Origin: Bacteroidia bacterium | GTDB lineage: Bacteria > Bacteroidota > Bacteroidia > Chitinophagales > Saprospiraceae | Assembly (NCBI GenBank): GCA_018680005.1 | Contig: JAHHJQ010000078.1 | Location: 1 to 50,923, forward strand | DNA length: 50,923 bases | Direction: 5' to 3' | Part shown: positions 1-9,778 of the stretch, one piece after another | How positions within the stretch are numbered: the first letter of the stretch is position 1 | Layout: each line of letters begins with the position of its first letter | Notes under the pieces: generated by a model | Database searches by the model: none | What the model was told of the DNA's origin: nothing | The model's input: the letters and a program-made list of their open reading frames with translations, nothing else | Translations under genes and position numbers: made by a program

Positions 1-252
<252 letters not shown>

Positions 253-309
253 TTATATGGATTTATAAATTTTTAAAGTTTTGATTATTCACATTGATTA
301 GCATTATTT

Positions 310-3300
310 CTAATCAAACTTAATATCCAGAGCTAATCCCCTTAATTCATGTATAAGGACGTTGAATGATTCTGGTATATTAGGTTCAGGCAGGATATCT
401 CCTTTTACGATGGCTTCGTATGCCTTAGCTCTACCAATGATGTCATCCGACTTGATCGTAAGCAATTCTCTGAGAATATTGGATGCTCCAAATGCTTCAA
501 GTGCCCATACCTCCATTTCACCAAATCTCTGTCCACCAAATTGTGCTTTACCACCCAATGGCTGCTGGGTAATTAGAGAATAAGGGCCAATAGATCTGGC
601 GTGCATCTTATCATCAATCATATGCGACAATTTCAGCATGTAGATTATTCCAACCGTTGCTTGTTGATGGAATCGGTCACCTGTCTCTCCATCATACAAA
701 TAGGTCTGACCTAACTGAGGTAATCCCGATTGATCAATATACTCGGCTATCTCACCAGTTTTGGCTCCATCGAAAATTGGAGTCGCAAATTTGAGATCCA
801 ATTTCTCTCCTGCCCATCCAAGGACGGTTTCAAATATCTGACCTAGATTCATTCTGGAAGGTACACCCAGTGGATTGAGAATAATATCCACTGGAGTTCC
901 ATTTTCAAGAAATGGCATATCTTCAACCTTAACAATCTTAGAAACAATTCCTTTGTTTCCATGTCGTCCGGCTAATTTGTCTCCAACCTGCAATTTTCTT
1001 TTCTTGGCCATATATACTTTGGCCAATTTCAATACTCCTGCCGGGAGCTCATCACCAATACTGATGTTAAACTTCTCCCGTTTATATCTACCTACTTCTT
1101 CATTTACCTTAATCGAATAATTGTGCAGCAATCTGGCAATTTGCTTATTCGTCTGATCGTTCTTTGTCCAGTTTGAATAATCGATTACACTATAGTCAAT
1201 TCCTTTAAGAACGCCCTGATTTAACTTGGTTCCTTTAGCAACTATTTCTTCACTATAGATACTCTTGATGCCGTCAGTTACCTTATTCTTAACCAGAATA
1301 AGCAGCTTGTCGATGAGTATCGTCTTTAACTCATTCAAAGCAATAGCATGCTGATCGTCCAATTTGGCAAGAAGTTCTTTCTCCTTTTCTTTCTGCACCC
1401 TATCCTTCTTGGCTCTGGCATATAGATGTTTGTCTATAATAACACCTTTTGTGGAAGGTGGAGCCTTGAAAGAAGCATCTTTGACATCTCCTGCTTTATC
1501 TCCAAATATGGCTCGAAGAAGTTTTTCTTCAGGTGTAGGATCGGATTCACCCTTAGGTGTAATCTTTCCAATAATAATATCTCCTTCTTTCACCCAAGCA
1601 CCAACTCGTATGATACCATTTTCGTCAAGATCCTTAGTTGCCTCTTCACTTACATTGGGAATATCATTGGTAAGCTCCTCCTCACCCAATTTGGTATCTC
1701 TGACGTCTAACTCGAAATGCTCTATGTGAAGAGAAGTAAAAATATCTTCGCTGACCACTCTTTCTGATAAGACTATTGCATCCTCAAAATTGTATCCTTT
1801 CCAAGGCATGAAAGCTACCTTAAGATTCTGACCCAACGCTAATTCACCTTTTTCCGTTGCATATCCATCACACAGAATCTGGCCCTTTGTAACACGTTGC
1901 CCTTTACGAACAATCGGTTTGAGGTTGATACAAGTTCCTTGGTTTGTTCTCAAGAATTTGATTAGCTTATATGATTTTCTATTATCCTCAAAAGAAACAA
2001 GTTGTTCTTCTTCGGTACGATCATATCGAATCACAATTTCATTCGCATCAACATATTCCACAACCCCATCACCTTCCGCATTGATCAACATCTTTGAGTC
2101 AATAGCAACTTTGGCTTCCAGACCGGTTCCAACAATTGGAGACTTGGGTCTAACCAAAGGTACGGCCTGACGTTGCATATTAGACCCCATTAAGGCTCTA
2201 TTTGCATCGTCATTTTCAAGGAACGGAATCAATGATGCCGATACTCCTACGATTTGATTTGGCGCGACATCCATGTATTCAATCTCTTCTGGAGTCAATA
2301 CTGGAAAATCACCGTGCTCTCTACATTTCACCCGCTCATTCATAAAGTTTCCTTTATCAGAAATTTGGGCATTCGCCTGTGCAATCCTCTTGAAATCCTC
2401 TCCCTCTGCCGACAAATATTGGGATTTCCCATTGACATCAACAATCCCATTTTCCACCTTTCTATATGGCGTTTCAAGGAAGCCCATCTTATTCACTTTT
2501 GCATGAACACAAAGAGTGGAAATTAGACCAATATTGGGTCCTTCTGGTGTTTCAATTGTACATAATCTACCATAGTGCGAATAATGAACGTCTCTAACTT
2601 CAAAACCTGCTCTTTCTCTTGACAATCCACCCGGCCCAAGAGCCGAAATTCTTCTTTTGTGGGTTATTTCTGAAAGAGGATTGGTTTGATCCAAAAATTG
2701 AGATAATTGGCTAGTACCAAAAAAAGAATTAATTACAGAAGATAATGTCCGGGCATTGATCAAATCAATAGGCGTAAAGACTTCATTGTCTCTGACATTC
2801 ATTCTTTCACGAATGGTCCTTGCCATTCTTGCAAGTCCAACGCCAAACTGAGCATAAAGCTGCTCCCCAACAGTTCTAACCCTTCTATTACTCAGATGAT
2901 CAATATCATCAATATCTGCCTTCTGATTCATCAGACTTACGAGATATTGGACAATTTTGATAATATCCTCTTTCGTAAGCGTCAGCTCATTCTTGTCAAT
3001 ATCGAGTTCAAGTTTTCTATTGATCTTATATCTACCAACCTCGCCAAGGTTGTATCTTTTATCAGAGAAAAACAGTTTATCAATGATACCTCTAGCTGTT
3101 TCGTCATCCGGTGGATCAGATCCTCTGAGCTGACGATAAATATGTTGAACCGCCTCAAGTTCGGAACTTGAAGGATCCTTTTGAAGCGTATTGTAGATGA
3201 TTGAATAATCTTCTTCTATATCTTCCTTTTGAAGTATGATGTTATCTACATCAGCATCTAAAATTAATTGGATATTATCTTCATCCAAGACCACATCCCT

Positions 3301-4131
3301 TTCAAGGATAATCTCGTTTCTTTCTATTGTAACAACCTCTCCCGTGTCTTCATCCACAAAGTCTTCTGCCCATTTTCTTAGTACACGTGCCGCAAGTTTT
3401 CTTCCAATTGCCTTTTTTAATTCCTTCTTGCTAACAGGAATCTCCACAGCCAGATTAAAAATATCAAGAATGGCTTTATCTGTATCAAACCCAATTGCTC
3501 TAAGAAGTGTAGTTACAGGGAACTTTTTCTTACGGTCTATGTAAGCATACATCACCGTATTAATATCTGTAGAGAACTCCATCCATGCCCCTTTGAAAGG
3601 AATGACTCTTGCGGAGTAAATTTTCGTACCATTAGGATGAAAATTTTGTCCAAAAAAGACACCTGGAGATCGATGTAACTGAGAGACAATAACTCTTTCA
3701 GCTCCATTGATTACGAAAGTTCCTTTGGGAGTCATGTATGGTATATTGCCTAAAAATACATCCTGGACAATAGTTTGGAAATCAACATGCTCCTCATCGT
3801 TACATGAAAGTCTAAGTTTTGCCTTGAGAGGAACGCTATACGTTAATCCTCTCTGCATACATTCGCTAATGGAGTACCTTGGCGGATCAATGAAATAATC
3901 CAAAAACTCTAAAACGAATATGTTACGGGCATCGGTAATTGGAAAATTCTCCATGAAAACTCGAAACAGACCTTCGCCTATTCTATTCTCTGGAGTAGTT
4001 TCTAGTTGGAAGAACTCCTGGAAAGATTGTAATTGAATATCCAGTAAATTTGGATTTTCATCAGGTAATCTAATCTTTCCAAAATTTACCCTAGGGTTGT
4101 CAATGACATTTAAAGTTCCTATAGCGGCCAT
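310..4131 (-). CDS. rpoB: DNA-directed RNA polymerase subunit beta
   Basis: RpoB forms one side of the polymerase active-site cleft and is the rifampicin target. The 1273-residue length is normal for Bacteroidota. The rifampicin region reads [15 protein letters not shown] followed by [13 protein letters not shown]; the Asp, His, Arg and Ser that most often mutate to resistance are all in the wild-type state, so a sensitive target is expected. The C-terminal part has the conserved [12 protein letters not shown] and the terminal [15 protein letters not shown] block. It lies between rplL (199 bp upstream, with a stem-loop in the gap) and rpoC (57 bp downstream). The many ORFs listed on the opposite strand are shadows of this gene. 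Confidence 0.99.
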   Translation of the reverse strand: MAAIGTLNVIDNPRVNFGKIRLPDENPNLLDIQLQSFQEFFQLETTPENRIGEGLFRVFMENFPITDARNIFVLEFLDYFIDPPRYSISECMQRGLTYSVPLKAKLRLSCNDEEHVDFQTIVQDVFLGNIPYMTPKGTFVINGAERVIVSQLHRSPGVFFGQNFHPNGTKIYSARVIPFKGAWMEFSTDINTVMYAYIDRKKKFPVTTLLRAIGFDTDKAILDIFNLAVEIPVSKKELKKAIGRKLAARVLRKWAEDFVDEDTGEVVTIERNEIILERDVVLDEDNIQLILDADVDNIILQKEDIEEDYSIIYNTLQKDPSSSELEAVQHIYRQLRGSDPPDDETARGIIDKLFFSDKRYNLGEVGRYKINRKLELDIDKNELTLTKEDIIKIVQYLVSLMNQKADIDDIDHLSNRRVRTVGEQLYAQFGVGLARMARTIRERMNVRDNEVFTPIDLINARTLSSVINSFFGTSQLSQFLDQTNPLSEITHKRRISALGPGGLSRERAGFEVRDVHYSHYGRLCTIETPEGPNIGLISTLCVHAKVNKMGFLETPYRKVENGIVDVNGKSQYLSAEGEDFKRIAQANAQISDKGNFMNERVKCREHGDFPVLTPEEIEYMDVAPNQIVGVSASLIPFLENDDANRALMGSNMQRQAVPLVRPKSPIVGTGLEAKVAIDSKMLINAEGDGVVEYVDANEIVIRYDRTEEEQLVSFEDNRKSYKLIKFLRTNQGTCINLKPIVRKGQRVTKGQILCDGYATEKGELALGQNLKVAFMPWKGYNFEDAIVLSERVVSEDIFTSLHIEHFELDVRDTKLGEEELTNDIPNVSEEATKDLDENGIIRVGAWVKEGDIIIGKITPKGESDPTPEEKLLRAIFGDKAGDVKDASFKAPPSTKGVIIDKHLYARAKKDRVQKEKEKELLAKLDDQHAIALNELKTILIDKLLILVKNKVTDGIKSIYSEEIVAKGTKLNQGVLKGIDYSVIDYSNWTKNDQTNKQIARLLHNYSIKVNEEVGRYKREKFNISIGDELPAGVLKLAKVYMAKKRKLQVGDKLAGRHGNKGIVSKIVKVEDMPFLENGTPVDIILNPLGVPSRMNLGQIFETVLGWAGEKLDLKFATPIFDGAKTGEIAEYIDQSGLPQLGQTYLYDGETGDRFHQQATVGIIYMLKLSHMIDDKMHARSIGPYSLITQQPLGGKAQFGGQRFGEMEVWALEAFGASNILRELLTIKSDDIIGRAKAYEAIVKGDILPEPNIPESFNVLIHELRGLALDIKFD

Positions 4132-4226
4132 ATGATGAGTTTTGTTGAGGAGCTTTCCCCTCGAAAGTTATATGATACCCAAGGCAGGGTTAATTATTGT
4201 AAAACGTATAGTGTATAAACAGTTTA

Positions 4227-4256
4227 GGCTCAGTCTATCCAATGATAGACTAAGCC
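4227..4256 (-). promoter_or_regulatory. Stem-loop in the rplL-rpoB gap: candidate attenuator or processing site
   Basis: On the minus strand the RNA reads GGCTTAGTCTATC, loop ATTG, then GATAGACTGAGCC: a 13-bp stem interrupted only by one G-U pair. The sequence after it (TAAACTGTTTATAC) has no continuous U run, so it is not a textbook terminator. Its position between ribosomal-protein and polymerase genes matches the attenuator/RNase III region known from enterobacteria. That suggests it lowers rpoBC expression relative to rplJL or marks a cleavage point; the function is inferred from position. Confidence 0.6.
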
Positions 4257-4330
4257 ATAACAATTTATCTCTTAATGATATCCTATGTTGAATTCGGATT
4301 CTAAGTGCATTAAAGGTTGTTGTGAACGAA

Positions 4331-4711
4331 TTACTTGATTTCCACGCTCGCTCCAACAGCTTCTAATGCCGACTTAATAGATTCTGCCTCATCTTTATCC
4401 ACACCCTCTTTTACAGGAGCAGGAGCTGAGTCTACTAAATCCTTAGCATCTTTAAGACCTAAACCTAATAGGTTTTTGACTTCTTTAACAACTTTAAGTT
4501 TCGCGGCACCTGCAGATGCAAGAACAACATCAAACGATGTTTGCTCCGCAGCTCCACCAGCGTCTCCACCAGCTGCAGGACCAGCAGCAACAGCAACAGC
4601 GGCTGCAGCAGGCTCTATACCATATTCTTCTTTAAGGATATCCGCAAGCTCATTCACCTCTTTTACAGTGAGATTAACAAGTTTTTCTGCGAAGTCTTTC
4701 AAATCTGCCAT
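4331..4711 (-). CDS. rplL: 50S ribosomal protein L7/L12
   Basis: This is the multicopy stalk protein of the large subunit, which recruits translation GTPases. It has 126 residues with the usual plan: an N-terminal dimerisation helix ([20 protein letters not shown]), an Ala/Gly-rich flexible hinge around residues 34-57, and the C-terminal factor-binding domain ([20 protein letters not shown], ending VGASVEIK). It follows rplJ by 77 bp on the same strand, and L10-L7/L12 form one stalk complex. The hinge is particularly rich in Ala and Gly, as in other Bacteroidota. Confidence 0.99.
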   Translation of the reverse strand: MADLKDFAEKLVNLTVKEVNELADILKEEYGIEPAAAAVAVAAGPAAGGDAGGAAEQTSFDVVLASAGAAKLKVVKEVKNLLGLGLKDAKDLVDSAPAPVKEGVDKDEAESIKSALEAVGASVEIK

Positions 4712-4788
4712 TGATTACAGTTTTTTTTAAAATTTTAATAATAGTTACGAGTGCACTATTTCTATGTATATTAACTTGGAAGCTCTAA

Positions 4789-5319
4789 CTAATTTTCACC
4801 CCTTTCTCCTAATGTCTTCAGGATACCACTTAATTTTGACCCTCCTGATTGAAGAGAACTAATAACATTCTTAGCGGGTGATTGCAATATTCCGATGATT
4901 TCACCAATCAACTCTTCTCTGGATTTCAAATTACTCAAAACATCGAGTTGATCGTCTCCTTCATAAATTGCACTATCTATATATGCAGCTTTTATCTCTG
5001 GTTTTTCATTATCTCCCCTGAACTCCTTAATCATTTTTGCAGGAGCGTTACCTGTTTCAGTGAAGAATATAGCCGTAGGTCCTTTTAAGGAATTATAAAG
5101 ACCTTCAAAATTTTTCTCACCATCACATTGTTCAAGGGCCTTCTTTGCAAGGGTATTTTTTACAACCCTCATTTCGATGTTATTGTCATAACAAAGTCCT
5201 CTCAATTTATTGACCTGTTCAACCGTGAGGGTAGATGAATCCGTAATATAGAAATATTGACTTGATCCAAACTTTTCCTTTAAATCTTCTATAACTGCTG
5301 TTTTTTCTGCTCTTGTCAT
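4789..5319 (-). CDS. rplJ: 50S ribosomal protein L10
   Basis: L10 anchors the L7/L12 dimers to 23S rRNA at the stalk base. The protein has 176 residues, close to the family norm. It begins MTRAEKTAVIEDLKEKFGSS and contains the conserved VVKNTLAKKAL and GPTAIFF blocks; the C-terminal helix binds L7/L12. Only 23 bp separate it from rplA, so the long structured L10 leader used for autoregulation in other phyla cannot fit in that gap. Any feedback control must act elsewhere in the operon. Confidence 0.98.
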   Translation of the reverse strand: MTRAEKTAVIEDLKEKFGSSQYFYITDSSTLTVEQVNKLRGLCYDNNIEMRVVKNTLAKKALEQCDGEKNFEGLYNSLKGPTAIFFTETGNAPAKMIKEFRGDNEKPEIKAAYIDSAIYEGDDQLDVLSNLKSREELIGEIIGILQSPAKNVISSLQSGGSKLSGILKTLGERGEN

Positions 5320-5342
5320 TTCTGTAGATTTTAAAATTTGGA

Positions 5343-6035
5343 TTATTTAATTGATCTCGCATCTACCTTAATACCAGGACTCATTGTACTAGCTACAGTC
5401 ACTGATTTCACATATGTACCTTTAGCTGAAGATGGTTTCATCTTCATTAAAGTCGACAATAATTCATTCGCATTTTCGGTTAGTTTATTTGCGTCGAATG
5501 AAATTCTTCCGATAGAAGAATGGATAATTCCATATTTGTCAACTCTAAAGGCAATCTTTCCCCCTTTTACCTCTTTCACTGCAGCAGCAACATCTGCGGT
5601 AACAGTACCAGTCTTAGGATTAGGCATTAGCCCTCTAGGTCCCAAGGTCCTACCAATACGTCCAACTTTCGCCATTACTTGAGGCATTGCAATGACAACA
5701 TCTATATCAGTCCATCCACCTGTAACTTTCTGAATATAATCATCAAGTCCCACATGGTCTGCACCCGCATCCAATGCCTCTTTTTCCTTATCTGGTGTAC
5801 AGAAAACCAATACTCTTTTTGATTTACCAGTCCCATTAGGTAGTGAAACCGTTCCTCTGATCGCCTGATCAGCTTTTCTAGGATCTACCCCTAAAGCTAC
5901 ATGAACGTCTACAGAAGCATCAAATTTGGTAGTTGAGACTTCCTTAATCAATCCCATTGCTTCATCCAAAGAATACAATTTCGTGGGATCTACCTTTTGA
6001 TTTGCAGCTTTTCTTTTTTTCGTAATTCTTGCCAT
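5343..6035 (-). CDS. rplA: 50S ribosomal protein L1
   Basis: L1 binds 23S rRNA at the mobile stalk near the E site and can act as a translational repressor. I place the start at the second Met of the track ORF ([13 protein letters not shown]), giving 230 residues, because the first seven residues of the longer ORF (MTSEIIE) are not family-like. Conserved segments are the [14 protein letters not shown] region, [20 protein letters not shown], and the C-terminal [17 protein letters not shown]. It lies between rplK and rplJ on the same strand. Confidence 0.98.
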   Translation of the reverse strand: MARITKKRKAANQKVDPTKLYSLDEAMGLIKEVSTTKFDASVDVHVALGVDPRKADQAIRGTVSLPNGTGKSKRVLVFCTPDKEKEALDAGADHVGLDDYIQKVTGGWTDIDVVIAMPQVMAKVGRIGRTLGPRGLMPNPKTGTVTADVAAAVKEVKGGKIAFRVDKYGIIHSSIGRISFDANKLTENANELLSTLMKMKPSSAKGTYVKSVTVASTMSPGIKVDARSIK

Positions 6036-6106
6036 TTCTATAATTTCTGAGGTCAACGTTCAGGCAATGAACTTCCTCAATGAAAAAATCTAGTTCTACC
6101 CTGTTT

Positions 6107-6550
6107 TTACGCCTCCCAAGGTGCTGTACCACTAACTCGCAAACCCATACTTCTAGCTGTACCGGCAACCATTTTCATTGCTGATTCTACTTTGAAAGCA
6201 TTCAGATCTTCCATCTTATCTTCTGCAATGACTTTAATTTGATCCCAAGTAACGGAACCGACTTTATCCCGATTTGGAACAGCAGATCCACTCTTCAATT
6301 TCGCTGCCTCCAGCAATTGAACTGCTGCCGGAACTGTCTTGGTTACAAAATCAAAAGACTTGTCTTTGTAAACGGTAATGCTAACCGGAATCAATTTTCC
6401 CTGCGAATCCTGAGTCTTCGCATTAAATCGCTTGCAAAATTCCATGATGTTTACACCTTTGGCACCTAATGCAGGTCCAACCGGTGGAGATGGATTTGCC
6501 TGACCTCCTCTCACCTGGAGTTTAATCAGCGCTTCAAATTCTTTGGCCAT
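6107..6550 (-). CDS. rplK: 50S ribosomal protein L11
   Basis: L11 forms the GTPase-associated centre with 23S rRNA helices 43/44 and is the site of thiostrepton action and stringent-response sensing. The 147-residue protein has the N-terminal proline-rich switch ([18 protein letters not shown]) and the C-terminal RNA-binding domain ending [10 protein letters not shown]. Length and motifs are standard. It is 26 bp downstream of nusG and 71 bp upstream of rplA in the usual secE-nusG-rplK-rplA order. Confidence 0.99.
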   Translation of the reverse strand: MAKEFEALIKLQVRGGQANPSPPVGPALGAKGVNIMEFCKRFNAKTQDSQGKLIPVSITVYKDKSFDFVTKTVPAAVQLLEAAKLKSGSAVPNRDKVGSVTWDQIKVIAEDKMEDLNAFKVESAMKMVAGTARSMGLRVSGTAPWEA

Positions 6551-6576
6551 TTTTCAAAAATTTATTCAGTTTAGGT

Positions 6577-7185
6577 TCAGGAGTTCTTTTCAACCTGCAT
6601 GAAGTTCAATTCTACTTCTGTACCCCTTCCAAATATTTTAACTATTACTTTAAGCTTTTTCTTCTCTTCGTTTACTTCCTGAATTTCGCCGACAAACTCG
6701 TTAAACGGACCATCGGTTATTTTTACTGTCTCTCCAACGATAAATGGCTCTAGGAGAGACTCTCCAATGTTCTGAGATTCATCTACTTTACCTAGTAACC
6801 GATTCGCTTCTGCATCTTGCATGGGGATCGGTTTAGTCTTCCCAAGAAAATGAATGACATTGGGTAAATTGGCAATAGACTGAACAATCTCCCCTTTGAA
6901 TCGCTTGGGATCAGCCTCTACCAATAAGTAACCCGGAAGAATATTTCTTTCCGAGATAACTTTCTTGCCTGCTCTTATCTTATATACTTTTTCCGTAGGA
7001 ACCACTACCTGCTTAATCAAATCACCCCAGTCAGATCTGGAAATTTCCAAATCAATACGTTCCTTGATCTTTTTTTCTTTTCCGCTTATTACACGCAACG
7101 AATACCATTTGGTGCCGCTGTTCTGTATATCCGGAGTAGTTGTGGTTGTTGATTCCAAAATTTTAGAATTAATTAGAAAGTCCAT
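6577..7185 (-). CDS. nusG: Transcription termination/antitermination factor NusG
   Basis: NusG binds the polymerase clamp through its NGN domain and links transcription to Rho or the ribosome through its KOW domain. The NGN core starts at residue ~26 (KWYSLRVISGKEKKIKERI) and includes ERNILPGYLLVEA; the KOW domain is near residues 145-200 (GETVKITDGPFNEFVGEI). About 24 residues precede the NGN core (MDFLINSKILES, then a Thr run), an extension relative to the E. coli protein. The ATG lies inside the last codons of secE, so the genes overlap by 17 bp; no later in-frame ATG precedes the domain, which supports this start. Confidence 0.97.
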   Translation of the reverse strand: MDFLINSKILESTTTTTPDIQNSGTKWYSLRVISGKEKKIKERIDLEISRSDWGDLIKQVVVPTEKVYKIRAGKKVISERNILPGYLLVEADPKRFKGEIVQSIANLPNVIHFLGKTKPIPMQDAEANRLLGKVDESQNIGESLLEPFIVGETVKITDGPFNEFVGEIQEVNEEKKKLKVIVKIFGRGTEVELNFMQVEKNS

Positions 7186-7363
7186 AAATCAATTCGGTTC
7201 CTTGTTTTGAAAAGAAATCCATAACAAGGATCACTAAAGCAAAAATTACAGAACCAACCACTACAAGGTATGTGCTCTCCAAAAGACTGGCCCATGTCGG
7301 CCAGGTCACTTTGTTGATCAGTTCATTGTAGCTTTCCTTTATGTAAAGAATCAATTTATCCAT
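7169..7363 (-). CDS. secE: Protein translocase subunit SecE
   Basis: SecE is the small clamp subunit of the SecYEG channel in the inner membrane. It has 64 residues with a single transmembrane helix (STYLVVVGSVIFALVILVMDF) preceded by the amphipathic motif ELINKVTWPTWASLL, in which the KVTWPT core is diagnostic. The single-helix form is normal outside enterobacteria. It sits between tRNA-Trp and nusG, overlapping nusG by 17 bp, as expected for this locus. Confidence 0.96.
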   Translation of the reverse strand: MDKLILYIKESYNELINKVTWPTWASLLESTYLVVVGSVIFALVILVMDFFSKQGTELIYGLSN

Positions 7364-7446
7364 ACATGCATCATTTAAAGTCCGAAAAAGATTAGTAGAT
7401 AAAAGCGTTCAGATTGTTACCCTATCTTTCTTTTTGATAAAATTTG

Positions 7447-7519
7447 CAGGGGAGACAGGAATCGAACCCGCAGCCCCCGGTTTTGGAGACCGGTGCTCTA
7501 CCAGTTGAGCTACTCCCCT
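7447..7519 (-). tRNA. tRNA-Trp (anticodon CCA)
   Basis: A complete cloverleaf is visible on the minus strand. The acceptor arm AGGGGAG pairs with CTCCCCT, the anticodon stem is CCGGT/ACCGG around the loop CTCCAAA, and the T loop is GGTTCGATTCC. The anticodon is CCA. The 3' CCA is not encoded. It lies between tuf and secE, a position conserved in many bacteria. Confidence 0.97.
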
Positions 7520-7520
7520 A

Positions 7521-7552
7521 AAAAAAAAGCAGTACTTACTTTTAATCCTGCT
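7521..7552 (-). terminator. Possible intrinsic terminator or attenuator upstream of tRNA-Trp
   Basis: Read on the minus strand, AGCAG and CTGCT form a short stem around a 15-nt A-rich loop, followed directly by eight Ts that run up to the tRNA-Trp 5' end. The stem is only 5 bp, so termination is probably partial. That would reduce read-through from the highly expressed tuf into tRNA-Trp/secE/nusG. The assignment rests on the hairpin plus T run only. Confidence 0.4.
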
Positions 7553-7558
7553 ATATAC

Positions 7559-7597
7559 AGCAAAAATTAAGTGTCTCTAAAGACACCTAATTTTGCT
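7559..7597. terminator. Long hairpin after tuf
   Basis: The arms AGCAAAAATTAAGTGTC and GACACCTAATTTTGCT pair over about 16 bp with one bulge and one G-U pair. On the plus strand the hairpin is followed by seven Ts; on the minus strand (the tuf direction) it is preceded by an A run and lacks a U tract. It is therefore either a 3' stabiliser/processing structure for tuf mRNA or a barrier to antisense transcription entering tuf. Confidence 0.5.
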
Positions 7598-7625
7598 TTT
7601 TTTATCTGTATAGACTAGATTTTAA

Positions 7626-8822
7626 TTAATCTAGAATCTCTGTTACCTGACCAGCACCAACCGTTCTACCACCTTCTCTAATAGCGAATCTCAATCCTTT
7701 CTCCATTGCAATAGAGTTGAGTAGAGAAACTTCAAGAGAAACATTGTCACCAGGCATTACCATTTCTACACCATCTGGAAGCGTGACATCTCCTGTAACA
7801 TCAGTGGTTCTGAAATAAAATTGTGGCCTATATCCATTAAAGAATGGTGTGTGTCTTCCGCCTTCATCTTTACCTAAAACATAAACCTCACACTTAAATT
7901 TCTTATGTGGAGTTACAGATCCTGGCGCACAAATTACCATACCTCTTTTGATATCGTCCTTGTCGATTCCTCGAAGAAGCAATCCAGCATTATCACCAGC
8001 TTCACCCCTTTCTAGAATCTTTCGGAACATCTCAACACCAGTAATTGTAGATGTCAATGGTTTTTCACCTTCAGCCATCATACCGATGATTTCAACACCG
8101 TCTCCCGTATTGATCACACCTCTTTCTATTCTGCCTGTTGCAACTGTACCTCGACCTGTTATGGAGAATACATCTTCTATAGGCATCAAAAATGGTTTGT
8201 CAACATCTCGAACAGGTTCTGGAATATCTGCATCAACAGCTTCCATCAATTCCATGATCTTAGCTGTAGCAGCAGCATCTCCTTCAAGAGCTTTTAAAGC
8301 TGAACCCTGAACAATAGAAGCATTGTCACCATCGAATTCGTACTGATCCAGTAGTTCCCTAACTTCCATCTCAACTAATTCTAACATCTCCTCGTCATCA
8401 ACCAAGTCTACTTTGTTCATGAAAACAACAATCTTTGGAACACCAACCTGTCTTGCAAGAAGTATGTGTTCTCGGGTCTGTGGCATAGGACCATCAGTCG
8501 CTGCCACAACAAGAATAGCACCATCCATTTGAGCCGCACCAGTAACCATATTCTTCACATAATCCGCGTGACCCGGACAGTCAACGTGAGCATAGTGACG
8601 ATTTGCCGTTTCGTATTCAACGTGAGCAGTGTTGATAGTAATACCCCTTTCCTTTTCTTCAGGAGCAGAGTCAATTGAATCATAATCTTTCTTTTCGGAA
8701 AGACCTGCCTCAGCTAATACGTAGGTGATGGCTGCCGTCAGAGTAGTCTTACCATGATCGACGTGACCTATAGTACCGATATTAACGTGAGGTTTCGTCC
8801 TTTGAAAGGTTTCCTTTGCCAT
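7626..8822 (-). CDS. tuf: Translation elongation factor Tu
   Basis: EF-Tu carries aminoacyl-tRNA to the ribosome as a GTP complex. The 398-residue protein has all G motifs: [10 protein letters not shown] (G1), GITI (G2), DCPGHADY (G3), NKVD (G4) and GSALKAL (G5). Domains 2 and 3 follow, ending [15 protein letters not shown]. It is flanked by four tRNA genes upstream and tRNA-Trp downstream, the tRNA-tufB order also known in E. coli. Only 54 bp separate it from tRNA-Thr(GGT), so it is probably processed from a joint tRNA-tuf transcript. No second tuf copy is in the window. Confidence 0.99.
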   Translation of the reverse strand: MAKETFQRTKPHVNIGTIGHVDHGKTTLTAAITYVLAEAGLSEKKDYDSIDSAPEEKERGITINTAHVEYETANRHYAHVDCPGHADYVKNMVTGAAQMDGAILVVAATDGPMPQTREHILLARQVGVPKIVVFMNKVDLVDDEEMLELVEMEVRELLDQYEFDGDNASIVQGSALKALEGDAAATAKIMELMEAVDADIPEPVRDVDKPFLMPIEDVFSITGRGTVATGRIERGVINTGDGVEIIGMMAEGEKPLTSTITGVEMFRKILERGEAGDNAGLLLRGIDKDDIKRGMVICAPGSVTPHKKFKCEVYVLGKDEGGRHTPFFNGYRPQFYFRTTDVTGDVTLPDGVEMVMPGDNVSLEVSLLNSIAMEKGLRFAIREGGRTVGAGQVTEILD

Positions 8823-8876
8823 CAGTAATAGATTTAAATATTTAGAATTTAGTTAAGTTATTATTTCAATTTCTTG

Positions 8877-8948
<72 letters not shown>

Positions 8949-9020
8949 GTTCCTGCATTCAAATACGCCACACATCATTTTCAGTTACTGCCTCTGCTCA
9001 GATATTGTCAAAAAAAATGG

Positions 9021-9093
9021 AGCGGGCGAAGAGACTCGAACCCTCGACCCTCAGCTTGGAAGGCTGATGCTCTACCAACTGAGCTACGCCCGC
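9021..9093 (-). tRNA. tRNA-Gly (anticodon TCC)
   Basis: On the minus strand the acceptor GCGGGCG pairs with CGCCCGC. The anticodon stem TCAGC/GCTGA encloses CTTCCAA, giving anticodon TCC, and the T loop is GGTTCGAGTCT. CCA is not encoded. It corresponds to glyT in the E. coli order. Confidence 0.96.
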
Positions 9094-9133
9094 ATTTTCC
9101 ATTTTTTACTTCCAGCTGACTGAAAGCAATGCG

Positions 9134-9216
9134 TGGGGGTGGTAGGATTCGAACCTACTCAGTCGTAGACAACAGATTTACAGTCTGCCCCGGCTCTCCA
9201 ACTCCGGCGCACCCCC
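9134..9216 (-). tRNA. tRNA-Tyr (anticodon GTA)
   Basis: This is a class II tRNA of about 83 nt with a long variable arm. The acceptor GGGGGTG pairs with CACCCCC, the anticodon loop CTGTAAA gives GTA, and the variable arm (GTTGTCTACGAC region) lies before the T arm GTAGGTTCGAATCCTAC. CCA is not encoded. It corresponds to tyrU in the E. coli order. Confidence 0.96.
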
Positions 9217-9266
9217 GGCTAGTTCTTCAATGTTTAAGATGATCCTTTGATCACCCCATTAAAAAG

Positions 9267-9340
9267 AGCCGATGGAGGGATTCGAACCCCCGACCCGCTG
9301 ATTACAAATCAGCTGCTCTGGCCAACTGAGCTACATCGGC
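9267..9340 (-). tRNA. tRNA-Thr (anticodon TGT)
   Basis: On the minus strand the acceptor GCCGATG pairs with CATCGGC. The stem GCTGA/TCAGC encloses the loop TTTGTAA with anticodon TGT, and the T arm is GGGGGTTCGAATCCC. CCA is not encoded. This is the first gene of the tRNA-tuf-sec-rpl-rpo series, and its promoter must lie in 9341-9778. Confidence 0.96.
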
Positions 9341-9531
9341 TTTTATATCAAACATCCTTTATTTTGTTCGAATCACGAACAAACAATGTCAAATCCGCCC
9401 AAATTTCAACCTAAAGTCGATGACTCTCCAGTATTTGCCAACAAAAACTAAATCGCAAAAAACGACTATAATTCATTGATAATGAAAAGCATATGCACAG
9501 TGCCTTGAAAGCATTCCTTCAAAAGCGAACG

Positions 9532-9562
9532 CAAAGATAGTACTTTTGCATATAAAGAGAAA
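9532..9562 (-). promoter_or_regulatory. Candidate promoter for the tRNA-tuf-rpl-rpo operon
   Basis: Minus-strand TATCTTTG (9539-9532) matches the Bacteroidota -7 element TAnnTTTG exactly. A TTTC 19 bp upstream (9562-9559) is one change from the -33 TTTG. Transcription would begin near 9527, about 190 nt ahead of the first tRNA. A plus-strand TACTTTTG at 9541-9548, with no good -33 partner, abuts it back to back. Confidence 0.5.
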
Positions 9563-9659
9563 CATGCATTTGAAAAAAATATGGTTGTTTTTCAACTTTT
9601 CCCATTCAAGGATTATGTTGGCTTTTAAAGCCTCTCTATTCAAAGGTTTAATTGAATTA

Positions 9660-9691
9660 TTTGATGTCTCCCTCGAAACAACTAATTTTTG
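9660..9691 (+). promoter_or_regulatory. Candidate promoter for parE
   Basis: TTTG (9660-9663), a 19-bp spacer, then TAATTTTTG (9683-9691). This fits the Bacteroidota TTTG-N19-TAnnTTTG pattern except for one extra base inside the -7 element. It would give an 80-nt leader before the parE ATG at 9779. Assigned by consensus only. Confidence 0.4.
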
Positions 9692-9778
9692 GCCATGTGA
9701 AGGCAAGAATGAATTTTTCACTTTATTGCTAACTTCGTTCTCGATAAGCTTGCCCATCCTAAATTAAAGACTTACTGT

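Larger units (their letters stand above)
9341..9778. other. 438-bp divergent control region between tRNA-Thr and parE
   Basis: I see no convincing gene here: the two overlapping track ORFs (minus 94 aa, plus 73 aa) are mutual antisense, low-complexity and match no family I know. The region holds candidate promoters in both directions (listed separately) and a small inverted repeat GTTCG-AATCA-CGAAC near 9368-9382 just upstream of the tRNA. Many Bacteroidota carry a ribosome-hibernation factor gene next to this tRNA; none is present here. Confidence 0.7.

Noticed and set aside
1364-1729. 121-aa plus-strand ORF (and similar ones) inside rpoB
   Set aside because: Antisense shadow of a highly conserved gene, low-complexity Ser/Phe-rich translation.
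9473-9767. Opposed ORFs of 94 aa (minus) and 73 aa (plus) in the parE/tRNA gap
   Set aside because: They overlap each other, contain the promoter elements and resemble no family; one may be an accident of AT-rich DNA.
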